Shown piece by piece: positions 32,101 to 37,628 of a stretch of 43,441 nucleotides of DNA. The stretch is from the IMG/VR virus record IMGVR_UViG_3300005467_000019, positions 1-43,441 of that record; one strand, written 5' to 3'. The position numbers and the translations under genes are program-made. This DNA is from a virus. Numbering within the stretch: the first letter of the stretch is position 1; every line of letters starts with the position of its first letter. The notes beneath the pieces were generated by a model, which was not told the DNA's origin, did no database searches, and was given only the letters and a program-made list of their open reading frames with translations.

Positions 32101-32934
32101 AAGGGTCTACTTGGAGGCAAGCTCGCCAAGCACCTGGGCGATCCTGCAGGTGCTGATGCGTTGGCCTACGCTCTCAAGATCGTTATCAACATCGTCTACG
32201 GCCTCACATCGGCGAAGTTCGATAACCCGTTCCGTGACCCGCGTAACGTGGACAACATCGTCGCCAAGCGCGGGGCCCTCTTCATGGTGGATCTCAAGGA
32301 GTACGTGGAGAGTCTCGGCTTCACGGTCGCGCATATCAAAACGGACTCGATCAAGATACCTGATGCGACGCCGGAGATTATCGAGCTCGTGACACGGTTC
32401 GGTGAGAAGTACGGTTACACGTTTGAACACGAGGCAACCTACGACGCCTTCTGTCTGGTCAACGACGCAGTCTACGTGGCTCGCAAGGGCAACAAGTTCA
32501 CCGCGGTCGGTGCTCAGTTCCAGCATCCGTATGTGTTCAAGACCCTCTTCACCGGAGAGCCCATCCAGTTCGAAGATCTATGCGAGACTAAGCAGGTCAC
32601 CCAGGGGATCATGTACCTGGACTTCGACCACGACACGCCGATGGCACTCGCCAAGGGTCTGCATCATGTCGGCAGGACCGGACTGTTCGTTCCCGTGCTT
32701 CCGGGGAACGACGGTGGAATCCTGTACCGCATCAAGGACGAGAAGTGGTACGCCGTCGCCGGCACCAAGGGTCACCTGTGGGTTGAGGCTGAGATGGCCA
32801 AGCTGGCGCTGGATAAGAGCGGGACCCACATCACGACCGCCGGCTTCATCGACTGGTCGTACTTCGACAACCTGGCGGAGGAAGCCCGCAAGGCCATCGA
32901 CTATTTCGGAGAGTTCACGAGGTTCGTCGGATGA
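29179..32934 (+). CDS. Replicase fusion: SF3 helicase, AEP-like primase, exonuclease, family B DNA polymerase
   Basis: A 1251-residue protein that appears to hold the main replication activities. Residues about 150-330: SF3/D5-type helicase with Walker A GSGGTGKG (178-185), Walker B-like VAIQYDGD, and FLFMGTNKP as sensor. Residues about 470-590: archaeo-eukaryotic primase-like signatures, IDFDLRG (Asp500, Asp502), SGSGVHLH (His537) and EIKVYTG. Residues about 695-870: DnaQ-like 3'-5' exonuclease, DVEVYPN (Asp698, Glu700), NNRRYDN and YCCNDVVAT. Residues about 930-1080: family B polymerase motif A LLDVASMHP (Asp934), motif B KIVINIVYG (Lys1000) and motif C IKTDSIKI (Asp1056, in place of the usual DTDS). 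GTG start after GAGAGGAGG. No frameshift is seen. Activities are predicted from motifs only. Confidence 0.88.
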   Translation: MDFFEVSTRETKGGFELYPDFNVGRSKDLMVRGRSFYAIWDEETQLWSTDEYDVQRLVDRALRNRADELKAQGTTCTVKYLRSFGSNGWNQFRRFIGNVSDNSHQLDETLTFANTVTKKTDYVSRRLPYSITQGPVSAWDELVGTLYNEEERAKIEWAIGAVVSGDAKKIQKFLVFYGSGGTGKGTILSIIEKLFEGYTTSFEAKALVGNNAFATEVFKSNPLVAIQYDGDLSKIEDNGRLNSIVSHEPMTMNEKYKATYTDRINAFLFMGTNKPVKISDAKSGIIRRLIDVHPTGNLFQPSHYHTLMAQVDFELGAIAYHCLEVYRTLGKNYYSTYRPLQMMFQTDVFFNFVEYYFDIFKAQNGCTLKQAYALYKEFCSETGIDFVLPQYKFREELRNYFAEFHDRTTVNGETVRSYYSGFTAQPFKTPLKNSDEHAFSLVMDEVTSIFDLEYADQAAQGAKDDDTPRMRWALVKTTLSEIDTSQVHFVKVPENHIVIDFDLRGPDGEKSLESNLAAASQWPPTYAELSKSGSGVHLHYIYDGDASQLARVYDDGIEIKVYTGDSSLRRRLSRCNNVPVSTISSGLPLKEKKVLSSDTIKTEKGLRELIARNLRKEIHPGTKPSIDFIAHILEEAHRSGMTYDVSDLKQKLVNFANDSTNQPLAALKVVKHMKFRSDDPIKPQPEPEAKDDRLVFYDVEVYPNLFVVCWKYQGTSTVVQMINPSPQEVEGLFKMRLVGFNNRRYDNHILYARYLGYDNEQLYRLSQKIIEGNVGSMFGEAYNLSYTDIYDFSSKKQGLKKFEIELGLHHMELDFPWDQPVDKKHWPKVVKYCCNDVVATEAVFLAREADFKARQILADLSGLSVNDTTQKHTARIIFGEDKNPQRSFVYTDLSKEFPGYVYERGKSTYRGIETGEGGLVHAEKGMFENVALLDVASMHPTSIIQLNLFGEYTANFAALVEARLAIKAKNYDVAKGLLGGKLAKHLGDPAGADALAYALKIVINIVYGLTSAKFDNPFRDPRNVDNIVAKRGALFMVDLKEYVESLGFTVAHIKTDSIKIPDATPEIIELVTRFGEKYGYTFEHEATYDAFCLVNDAVYVARKGNKFTAVGAQFQHPYVFKTLFTGEPIQFEDLCETKQVTQGIMYLDFDHDTPMALAKGLHHVGRTGLFVPVLPGNDGGILYRIKDEKWYAVAGTKGHLWVEAEMAKLALDKSGTHITTAGFIDWSYFDNLAEEARKAIDYFGEFTRFVG

Positions 32935-33005
32935 GAAAGAAATTCTGCTGGGCTTGTGCCATGGGTTGGCACTGGCTCTGCACCGGATGTGAGTGCACAC
33001 ACTAG
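32931..33005 (+). CDS. 24-residue zinc-knuckle-like microprotein
   Basis: A tiny frame overlapping the replicase stop (ATGA) and closing eight bases before the next ATG. The product, MRKKFCWACAMGWHWLCTGC followed by ECTH, has CxxC (Cys6, Cys9) and CxxC (Cys17, Cys20) plus Cys22 and a final His, as expected for a minimal zinc-binding peptide. Tight packing and the cysteine pattern support translation. There is no strong ribosome site; it probably relies on coupling. Confidence 0.5.
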   Translation: MRKKFCWACAMGWHWLCTGCECTH

Positions 33006-33012
33006 GAGAGTC

Positions 33013-33447
33013 ATGAGCAAATGCATCTCGAAGCACGGGGAGTTCAGCGAGCACGACCTCGACGACGAGTACACCTGCAAGCTGTGCTCCGTCCTGGACG
33101 AGGACGCGTTGCGTCTGGAGCTCGCGCACCTTAGGGGGATCGCCGGCCGTGAGGGATACCAGGAGAAGGCCCGTCGGCTGGTCTACGAGTACATCAAGCC
33201 GCGGCTGGAGAAGACGGACAAGCACGTCACGTTCGCCCCGGACGAGGTGTACGTCGTCTGGTTCAGCAAGACCCTTCAGAACTGGAAGGCGTTGATCTCG
33301 ACCACGCTTCCGGACGGGATGTACTACGAGGTCACCTACAACGGCGACCAACACGAGACCTACATCGACGCCTACAAGAAGTTCGACAACGTCCTCGTCA
33401 AGGACCCGGACGTCGGCGTGCACATTCCGATGGTCGACTCGGATTGA
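33013..33447 (+). CDS. Hypothetical protein with N-terminal CxxC
   Basis: A 144-residue protein. The N-terminus has possible metal ligands (CISKHGEFSEHD then YTCKLC), followed by a helical stretch (EDALRLELAHLRGIAGREG) and a C-terminal domain of strands and helices (VTFAPDEVYVVWFSKTLQNWKALIST, GMYYEVTYNGD). The first helical phrase recalls phage regulatory proteins but I cannot place it. ATG 33013 follows TAGGAGAG; the upstream open frame from 32956 is inside the microprotein region and less likely. It belongs to the replicase operon. Confidence 0.6.
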   Translation: MSKCISKHGEFSEHDLDDEYTCKLCSVLDEDALRLELAHLRGIAGREGYQEKARRLVYEYIKPRLEKTDKHVTFAPDEVYVVWFSKTLQNWKALISTTLPDGMYYEVTYNGDQHETYIDAYKKFDNVLVKDPDVGVHIPMVDSD

Positions 33448-33450
33448 TCC

Positions 33451-33741
33451 GTGATCCTCGAGACCTACGAACCTAAGATCTCGGATGATGTCCAGGCGGT
33501 CCAGCTCACGGCAGCGAATGCCAAGGCTGTGGCCGCCTGGTGCAGAGGTGAAGCCCTCTACATGGTTGAAGCGGCTTCGAACAAGAACTGCTTCATTGGT
33601 TTGAACCTCCCCACGCAGACTGGGGTACGTCTCGTCGCCGAAGGAGACTACGTCCTTCGGAAAAGAACCGGTGACTTTCAAACGATGACATACCACACCT
33701 TCGAGGGGAAATACCGAAGGAAGAGTAATGGACATTCATGA
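33451..33741 (+). CDS. AWC-type small phage protein, copy 1
   Basis: A 96-residue protein with the pattern VQAVQLTAANAKAVAAWCRGE, then GLNLPTQTGVRLVAEGDYVLRK and a C-terminal aromatic strand. The same build occurs in the protein at 34806 (IRVTALNMQEVAEWCGGE...AYVGDWVLR). I recall the family from many phages, where its function is unknown. It starts at GTG three bases after the previous stop with no clear ribosome site, so it is probably coupled. It overlaps the next gene by 14 bases. Confidence 0.6.
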   Translation: MILETYEPKISDDVQAVQLTAANAKAVAAWCRGEALYMVEAASNKNCFIGLNLPTQTGVRLVAEGDYVLRKRTGDFQTMTYHTFEGKYRRKSNGHS

Positions 33742-33961
33742 GGTGCCCTTGACTTTCAAGGGAGAACAGGTCGGGGTTGCCCGATTGACCACGGATGACG
33801 AGGGTATCCACATCAGTGGGGAAATCTTTGACGCTGAGACAGCCGCGGCGATCCTCGGTCCGGGCGTCAGCAACGTGTCGTACGGTTTCGACCCCGACGG
33901 CGTCAGCTTCAGCGCAGTTCAGCCGGGCGAGAATGCCCTGATTCACAAGGAGAACCGATGA
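33728..33961 (+). CDS. Hypothetical small protein
   Basis: A 77-residue beta-rich protein: VPLTFKGEQVGVARLTTDDEG, IHISGEIFDAETAAAILGP, then SYGFDPDGVSFSAVQPG. There is no recognised motif. GAAGGAAG precedes the ATG, and the stop overlaps the SSB-like gene (ATGA). It is probably a partner or regulator in the replication operon. Confidence 0.55.
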   Translation: MDIHEVPLTFKGEQVGVARLTTDDEGIHISGEIFDAETAAAILGPGVSNVSYGFDPDGVSFSAVQPGENALIHKENR

Positions 33962-34458
33962 CCGAGCCGCGTCGCGTTGAGGGCACCATCACCATCGAAG
34001 ATGCCCGCATCATCTTCAAGAACTTCGAGGGACGCGAGTCCCAGTACAACCGTGCCGGCAGCAAGAACTTCTGCGTCGTGCTGGACGAGGACATGGCAGG
34101 CCAGTTGATCCGCGACGGCTGGACCGGAGTTCGGCAGCTCAAGGAGCGCCCGGACGGCACCGCCGGCGACTGGGTGATGCAGGTGACCGTCTCGTACAAG
34201 AACAAGCCCGCCCGCGTCATCATGATCACCAGCAAGGGTCGCACCGAGTTGGACGAGGACACCGTCGATCTCCTCGACGACCTCGACATCAAGATGGCCG
34301 ACATGATCATCAGCCCGTACAACTGGAACGTCCGCGGCGAGACCGGCGTCAGCGCCTACCTCCGCAAGGCCTTCATCACGATCGAGGAGGACGCGCTCGA
34401 TCTCAAGTACGCTGAAGTGGAGGACGCGGATGACCGACCTCCCTTCCCGACCGACTAA
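33958..34458 (+). CDS. Probable single-strand DNA-binding protein
   Basis: A 166-residue protein of a phage family thought to bind single-stranded DNA: IIFKNFEGRESQYNRAGSKNFCVVLD, QVTVSYKNKPARVIMITSKGRT, DIKMADMIISPYNWNVRGETG and a closing acidic tail (EVEDADDRPPFPTD) like the C-terminal tails that recruit partners. The beta-rich core fits an OB-like fold. Its place two genes after the replicase supports this. No residue-level proof of DNA binding is visible. Confidence 0.6.
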   Translation: MTEPRRVEGTITIEDARIIFKNFEGRESQYNRAGSKNFCVVLDEDMAGQLIRDGWTGVRQLKERPDGTAGDWVMQVTVSYKNKPARVIMITSKGRTELDEDTVDLLDDLDIKMADMIISPYNWNVRGETGVSAYLRKAFITIEEDALDLKYAEVEDADDRPPFPTD

Positions 34459-34690
34459 GTTCGAGGGCGACTCCATCTGGACGCATTCCTACACGGGCGC
34501 GGGTGGCAACGATGTCGACCGTGAAGCTAAGCTCTTTCGCTGGGGTCTCGAGAAGTGGTTCCTCAGTGTGGAGTCGGCGCCGGTGATTAAGGACGGCGTT
34601 CCAACTACGCCTCAGTTCGGCTGGATCTTGGCCGACCGCAACGATCTCCTGCTTCTGCACAAGCGCTTGGGCGAAGAGCTCGGCGTGTAG
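34430..34690 (+). CDS. Hypothetical small protein
   Basis: An 86-residue protein with KFEGDSIWTHSYTGAGG near the start, an aromatic helix (AKLFRWGLEKWFLSVES) and a C-terminal helix (DRNDLLLLHKRLGEEL). It overlaps the SSB-like gene by 29 bases and is the last gene before promoter cassette 5. No family is recognised. Confidence 0.55.
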   Translation: MTDLPSRPTKFEGDSIWTHSYTGAGGNDVDREAKLFRWGLEKWFLSVESAPVIKDGVPTTPQFGWILADRNDLLLLHKRLGEELGV

Positions 34691-34703
34691 AAACGGACAA
34701 AAC

Positions 34704-34735
34704 TCGCAGGAATTACACCGCCTATAATGAGACCC
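34704..34735 (+). promoter_or_regulatory. Promoter cassette 5
   Basis: TCGCAGGAAT (34704-34713), TACACCGCC, TATAAT (34723-34728), GAGACCC. This copy lacks the short CTAACTAAGGAG leader and instead has a longer leader (see 34729-34805). Confidence 0.78.
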
Positions 34736-34805
34736 AGAGAGTTCATACCTCTCAACTGCTGAGAAGCATGGGCTCTCTTTAATGCCCCCGTTAAGGAGGA
34801 CGACA
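34729..34805 (+). promoter_or_regulatory. Long leader with alternative hairpins
   Basis: After the promoter, AGAGAG (near 34736) can pair with the nearby CTCTC (near 34750) as GAGAG-loop-CTCTC, or with the later CTCTCT (near 34774). The Shine-Dalgarno AAGGAGG is at 34794-34800. Switching between the two pairings could control translation or attenuation of the next gene. It is a prediction from sequence only. Confidence 0.4.
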
Positions 34806-35300
34806 ATGGCCCTTTCCACAACCCGTGCGACAAGGAAGCCTTTTTATGTCGACGCCATTCGAGTTACGGCGCTCAACATGCAAGAGGTTGCCGAGTGGTG
34901 CGGCGGCGAAATCCGCAAGACTGCCCCCAAACCGCAGATCGGCGGAGAACTGGGTCAGAAGAACTACATCCACGTTCCGGTCGAGCACGCGTCCAACGAG
35001 CGTCAGACCAAGGCGTACGTCGGGGACTGGGTCCTCCGAGCGAACAGCACTTTCAAGGTGTACACCAACAAAGCCTACGTCAATGGGTTCGACCCGGTGG
35101 GCGATCTCGTGTGTGGTGACACCTCTCTCACACTGGATCACCAGCCTTGTGTGCTGAACCACAAGCACATGACGGCTCGGGTTGCGGTGGGGTGCCGAAG
35201 CTTCAACGACTACGTCGAACTCGAGAGGCGCCATGCAACTCCTCCTGTGGCGGAGCTCGACAACAAGATGGGCCCCGCTCTCAGCGAGGCCTGCGCATAA
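34806..35300 (+). CDS. AWC-type small phage protein, copy 2
   Basis: A 164-residue protein. Residues about 15-80 carry the shared module (IRVTALNMQEVAEWCGGE; VGDWVLRANSTFKVYTN), which matches the protein at 33451. The C-terminal half is new: LVCGDTSLTLDHQPCVLNHKH and a helical end. ATG 34806 follows AAGGAGG; an open frame from 34782 has no ribosome site. It has its own promoter (cassette 5) and leader, so it may be expressed differently from the rest of the replication operon. Confidence 0.65.
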   Translation: MALSTTRATRKPFYVDAIRVTALNMQEVAEWCGGEIRKTAPKPQIGGELGQKNYIHVPVEHASNERQTKAYVGDWVLRANSTFKVYTNKAYVNGFDPVGDLVCGDTSLTLDHQPCVLNHKHMTARVAVGCRSFNDYVELERRHATPPVAELDNKMGPALSEACA

Positions 35301-35302
35301 CT

Positions 35303-35341
35303 CGTCTGGGCGAGGATAAATAGGCCTCTAGGCCCAGAGCG
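35303..35341 (+). ncRNA. Repeated RNA hairpin element, copy A
   Basis: CGTCTGGGC (35303-35311) can pair with GCCCAGAGCG (35332-35341, one bulged G), enclosing a 20-base loop that starts GAGGATAAATAG. The same arrangement occurs at 35739-35777 with a base-pair swap (G-C to A-T), which argues that the pairing is conserved. Inside the loop GGCC..GGCC can form an extra small stem. Confidence 0.6.
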
Positions 35342-35343
35342 GA

Positions 35344-35600
35344 TGGCGGAAGAGTGGAGGGTGGTCCAGCGCGGGCAGCCCATTCCGAACCAAGGCTAAC
35401 CGGAGATCGTGAAAGCAATTGGGCGGCTTATGTGTGAGCCCTAGAGAACCGGGGATAGTGTAAGGTATCGAAATCTGTAGTTGCCGTTCGGGTTCAAGTC
35501 CCGATGCCTTTCGAGGTATAGCGTAATGTAGCGCCGCTCTTACGGATTCGAGAAGCACGCCGCCATCGGGGTGAGATACACCCATTGAGGAGGTTCCAAA
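35344..35600. other. Non-coding stretch between 34806 gene and small acidic gene
   Basis: I see no gene in this stretch. It contains a tRNA-like fragment (35451-35512) and, further on, TATAGCGTAATGTAGCGC (near 35517-35534), which resembles a tRNA D-arm without a complete tRNA around it. The next gene's ribosome site (GAGGAGG) lies at the end. Its structure is otherwise not resolved. Confidence 0.5.
35451..35512 (+). other. tRNA-like fragment, probably not functional
   Basis: TCGGG-TTCAAGT-CCCGA (35488-35504) is a perfect T-arm with a typical seven-base loop. Upstream GGGGATAGTGTAAGGTATC resembles the start and D-arm of a tRNA. Only 30 bases separate the candidate acceptor start from the T-arm instead of about 41, and I find no proper anticodon stem or a good acceptor stem (TAAGGTA at 35461-35467 pairs only partly with TGCCTTT). 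It may be a decayed tRNA or a different structured RNA. Confidence 0.4.
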
Positions 35601-35729
35601 ATGACTGAGCCCGCATTCGTCGAGCCCACTGAGGGCAACGACGGAGAGGTCCAGCCGGCTGAGCTCGCTGAGGCCGAGGCCGGTGCTCCGGAGGTGGCCG
35701 AGGAGGCTGCCGACGAGCGTCAGTACTGA
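35601..35729 (+). CDS. 42-residue acidic protein
   Basis: A short gene with a strong ribosome site (GAGGAGG) eight bases before the ATG. The product is very acidic and Ala/Glu-rich (TEPAFVEPTEGNDGEVQPAE, then LAEAEAGAPEVAEEAADERQ), probably disordered, with no cysteine. It stands between the two hairpin elements. Highly acidic small phage proteins sometimes mimic DNA to block host proteins; that is only a possibility here. Confidence 0.6.
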   Translation: MTEPAFVEPTEGNDGEVQPAELAEAEAGAPEVAEEAADERQY

Positions 35730-35738
35730 TCCCAACCT

Positions 35739-35777
35739 CGTCTGAGCGAGGATAAATAGCTCCTTAAGCTCAGAGCG
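35739..35777 (+). ncRNA. Repeated RNA hairpin element, copy B
   Basis: CGTCTGAGC (35739-35747) pairs with GCTCAGAGCG (35768-35777, one bulged G) around a 20-base loop starting GAGGATAAATAG, the same layout as copy A. The single changed stem pair (A-T instead of G-C) keeps the pairing. It follows the acidic 42-residue gene, and copy A follows the gene at 34806, so both sit just after stop codons. Confidence 0.6.
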
Positions 35778-35862
35778 CCTGCCGGCACCTAGACCTCCTC
35801 CGGGTGCCGGCAGTGTGGAGATAAGCATCCTGCCCTCCAAAACCCCTACCAAGGGAGTAACT

Positions 35863-36591
35863 ATGGACCTCAACATCGTGGAGATGCTGACCGACGGAAC
35901 GTTCGTCGACCAGTACTACCAGATGGACCCGACCACGGACGACCTCATCCGCAGCTACCGCCTTCGGGACGGTATGCGGGTCCTCATCGAGTCCCCCACG
36001 ATCAAGTCGGCCCTGTTGGTCGACAAGGTTCAGGAAGACATCACCGAGCTTCACAAGGCCCTCCAGTACAACCGGTGGTGCGTCGTGACCGAGCTCGCGT
36101 GGAACCGCAAGGACAATCTCATCTCGTTCATCGCCGTGTACGACGACGGTACCAAGAGCACGATCTCCGTCGGCATGGCCCACAACTGGTACGTCAAGAT
36201 CGACTCCCTTCCGGTGGCGGAAGCGGGCACCAGCCTGCTCGACTTCTTCCGCCTTATGGGGATGGTCGTGGTGTCTGGCACCCCGGAAGAGATGGCGGAC
36301 CAGATCATCAACAGCCTCCACGATCTGGGCGTCAACATGCAGGACGCTTCCGCCGGCAAGATGGATTGGCGGGACGAAGCCGATGGCGTGGTAAACCCTG
36401 TCTCGTTCCAGGATGACCGCAAGGTCGAGTGGGATATCGATCGCAACCAGCCCATGAGCAAGACGCTGGAGGACGAGGCGGCCGAGATCGAGAAGGCCAA
36501 CGAGATCATCGAGGGGACGGGCAAGGCCGGACTCAAGATGAAGCCGGCCGACGAGACCCCGGATTGGGAGCAGCAGCTCAAGGACAGCTGA
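35863..36591 (+). CDS. Hypothetical protein
   Basis: A 242-residue protein. The N-terminal half has ordered strands and helices (LIRSYRLRDGMRVLIESPTI, YNRWCVVTELAWNRKDN, ISVGMAHNWYVKI, SLLDFFRLMGMVVVSGTP). The C-terminal part is charged and likely disordered (EDEAAEIEKANEIIEGTG, DETPDWEQQLKDS). I recognise no family. AAGGGAG precedes ATG 35863; an earlier open frame from 35815 has no ribosome site and crosses a GC-rich hairpin. It has no membrane segment. Confidence 0.6.
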   Translation: MDLNIVEMLTDGTFVDQYYQMDPTTDDLIRSYRLRDGMRVLIESPTIKSALLVDKVQEDITELHKALQYNRWCVVTELAWNRKDNLISFIAVYDDGTKSTISVGMAHNWYVKIDSLPVAEAGTSLLDFFRLMGMVVVSGTPEEMADQIINSLHDLGVNMQDASAGKMDWRDEADGVVNPVSFQDDRKVEWDIDRNQPMSKTLEDEAAEIEKANEIIEGTGKAGLKMKPADETPDWEQQLKDS

Positions 36592-36599
36592 GGTCTGTA

Positions 36600-36634
36600 A
36601 GTGGGGGACGGCTCGAGAGGGCCCTCCCCTGCTT
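36600..36634 (+). terminator. Possible hairpin terminator
   Basis: AGTGGGG (36600-36606) pairs with CCCCTGCT (around 36626-36633) around GACGGCTCGAGAGGGCCCT. No T-run follows (TTAGAAAC), so it could be a factor-dependent stop, a stability element or a spacer before the secreted-protein gene. Confidence 0.35.
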
Positions 36635-36663
36635 AGAAACATGAAGCCAACCTTGGAGGAAAC

Positions 36664-37104
36664 ATGCGTAACAAGATCATCATCGCCGTGTCGCTCGTCG
36701 TCGCCCTGCTCGGTTTCAGTGTGGCTGCCTTCGGCATGACCAAGCCGACCAGTCAGCCCGCGATCATCGTGGCGGACCAGCACGAGATGAAGACCGCCGT
36801 GCAGCCGGCCGACTCCGGAATCACCACCTGCCAGGAGATGGCCACCAGGGCGAACACGCCCGGTCCCAAGCCCAAGCTATCCTTCGCCGACGTGCGTGCC
36901 AAGTTCGAGGCGTCCCAGGACGTCGACATCCGGACCGCCGGAACGAAGTTGGTGGACACGCTCGAGAAGATCGACAAGCAGCTTTCGGGTGACACTACCG
37001 GGGCCGAGAACGTGGGCGCCGTCCTCGCCATGAGGGTGGCGTGGCTCGACTTGCAGGAGGCCTGCGGGAAACACGGGGTAACCATCCCCGATCTCAAGGG
37101 CTAA
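36664..37104 (+). CDS. Secreted or membrane-anchored protein with signal peptide
   Basis: A 146-residue protein with an N-terminal signal sequence (basic MRNK, then IIIAVSLVVALLGFSVAAFG to about residue 24; possible cleavage after AFG or AAF). The mature part has two cysteines far apart (TTCQEMA about 55; LQEACGKHG about 137), helices (FADVRAKFEASQDVDIR; VGAVLAMRVAWLDLQEA) and no known catalytic motif. A protein exported by the host during lytic growth could act in lysis control, envelope modification or superinfection exclusion; none is shown. GGAGGAAAC precedes the ATG. Confidence 0.6.
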   Translation: MRNKIIIAVSLVVALLGFSVAAFGMTKPTSQPAIIVADQHEMKTAVQPADSGITTCQEMATRANTPGPKPKLSFADVRAKFEASQDVDIRTAGTKLVDTLEKIDKQLSGDTTGAENVGAVLAMRVAWLDLQEACGKHGVTIPDLKG

Positions 37105-37217
37105 CGAAGCTCGCCGGGTTAGGAGCGGATCTCCATTTAAGCCCTGAATGTCTGGTGACAGCATTGGTCCGAGGGCTACCGGCGTAGGGGAAGGGGTGTG
37201 GTCCTTAGGGGCTGCAC
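37105..37217. other. Non-coding stretch before terminator
   Basis: I see no gene. GGGGTG (37193-37198) can pair with CACCCC (37215-37220), which competes with the terminator stem just after it, an arrangement that could act as an attenuator. Confidence 0.35.
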
Positions 37218-37243
37218 CCCAACTCCACTTGGGTTATGTTTTT
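37218..37243 (+). terminator. Rho-independent terminator
   Basis: CCCAA (37218-37222) pairs with TTGGG (37229-37233), followed by TTATGTTTTT. It is a short stem, helped by the upstream pairing noted at 37193-37220. Confidence 0.6.
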
Positions 37244-37260
37244 ATCTGTAAACAAACCTT

Positions 37261-37306
37261 CTCGTAGTTTTTACGAGGCCTATAATGAGACCCCCTAACT
37301 AAGGAG
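37261..37306 (+). promoter_or_regulatory. Promoter cassette 6 with operator-like repeat
   Basis: TATAAT (37281-37286), GAGACCCC, CTAACTAAGGAG as in cassette 3. The usual upstream box is replaced by an inverted repeat CTCGTA-GTTTT-TACGAG (37261-37277), which could be an operator or a hairpin. It drives the gene at 37312. Confidence 0.72.
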
Positions 37307-37311
37307 CAGTC

Positions 37312-37572
37312 ATGAGTGACGCAAGAGAGATCGCCCGCAAGGCATTCGACCGCATCGCCGACCAGTACCCAGCTGCCCTGAGCAAACTGGAACTCCGTGA
37401 CTCCGCTGTGGTCCGACGCCTCTACTTCTATGGAGTGCTGAAGACCATCCTGCGGACCCCCATCGAGGACCAGTACGCGCAGATGCACCTGATCGCGCTG
37501 ATCCGGCATGAAGTCGAGATGTCCTCGGAAGACCTCGCTTACGAGATCCTGATCGCCACCGAAGAACAGTAA
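37312..37572 (+). CDS. Hypothetical small protein
   Basis: An 86-residue helical protein: [24 protein letters not shown], then [17 protein letters not shown], then [21 protein letters not shown]. There is no recognised motif, cysteine or membrane segment. It is a single-gene unit between cassette 6 and a strong terminator, similar in layout to the small membrane-protein units at 22-26 kb. Confidence 0.6.
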   Translation: MSDAREIARKAFDRIADQYPAALSKLELRDSAVVRRLYFYGVLKTILRTPIEDQYAQMHLIALIRHEVEMSSEDLAYEILIATEEQ

Positions 37573-37580
37573 GGCTCACG

Positions 37581-37612
37581 GAAAGGACCCCCAACACGGG
37601 TCCTTTCTTTTT
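37581..37612 (+). terminator. Rho-independent terminator
   Basis: A 10-bp stem GAAAGGACCC (37581-37590) with GGGTCCTTTC (37598-37607), loop CCAACAC, then TTTTT. The loop AACAC is shared with the terminators at 23032 and 26145. Confidence 0.88.
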
Positions 37613-37628
37613 CCCTGAGGAGACGCCT

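Noticed and set aside
35451-35512. Functional tRNA
   Set aside because: No valid anticodon stem, too few bases before the T-arm and a poor acceptor stem.
22310-37306. CRISPR array from the repeated cassettes
   Set aside because: The copies are far apart, sit upstream of genes and include promoter and ribosome sites; there are no regular spacers.
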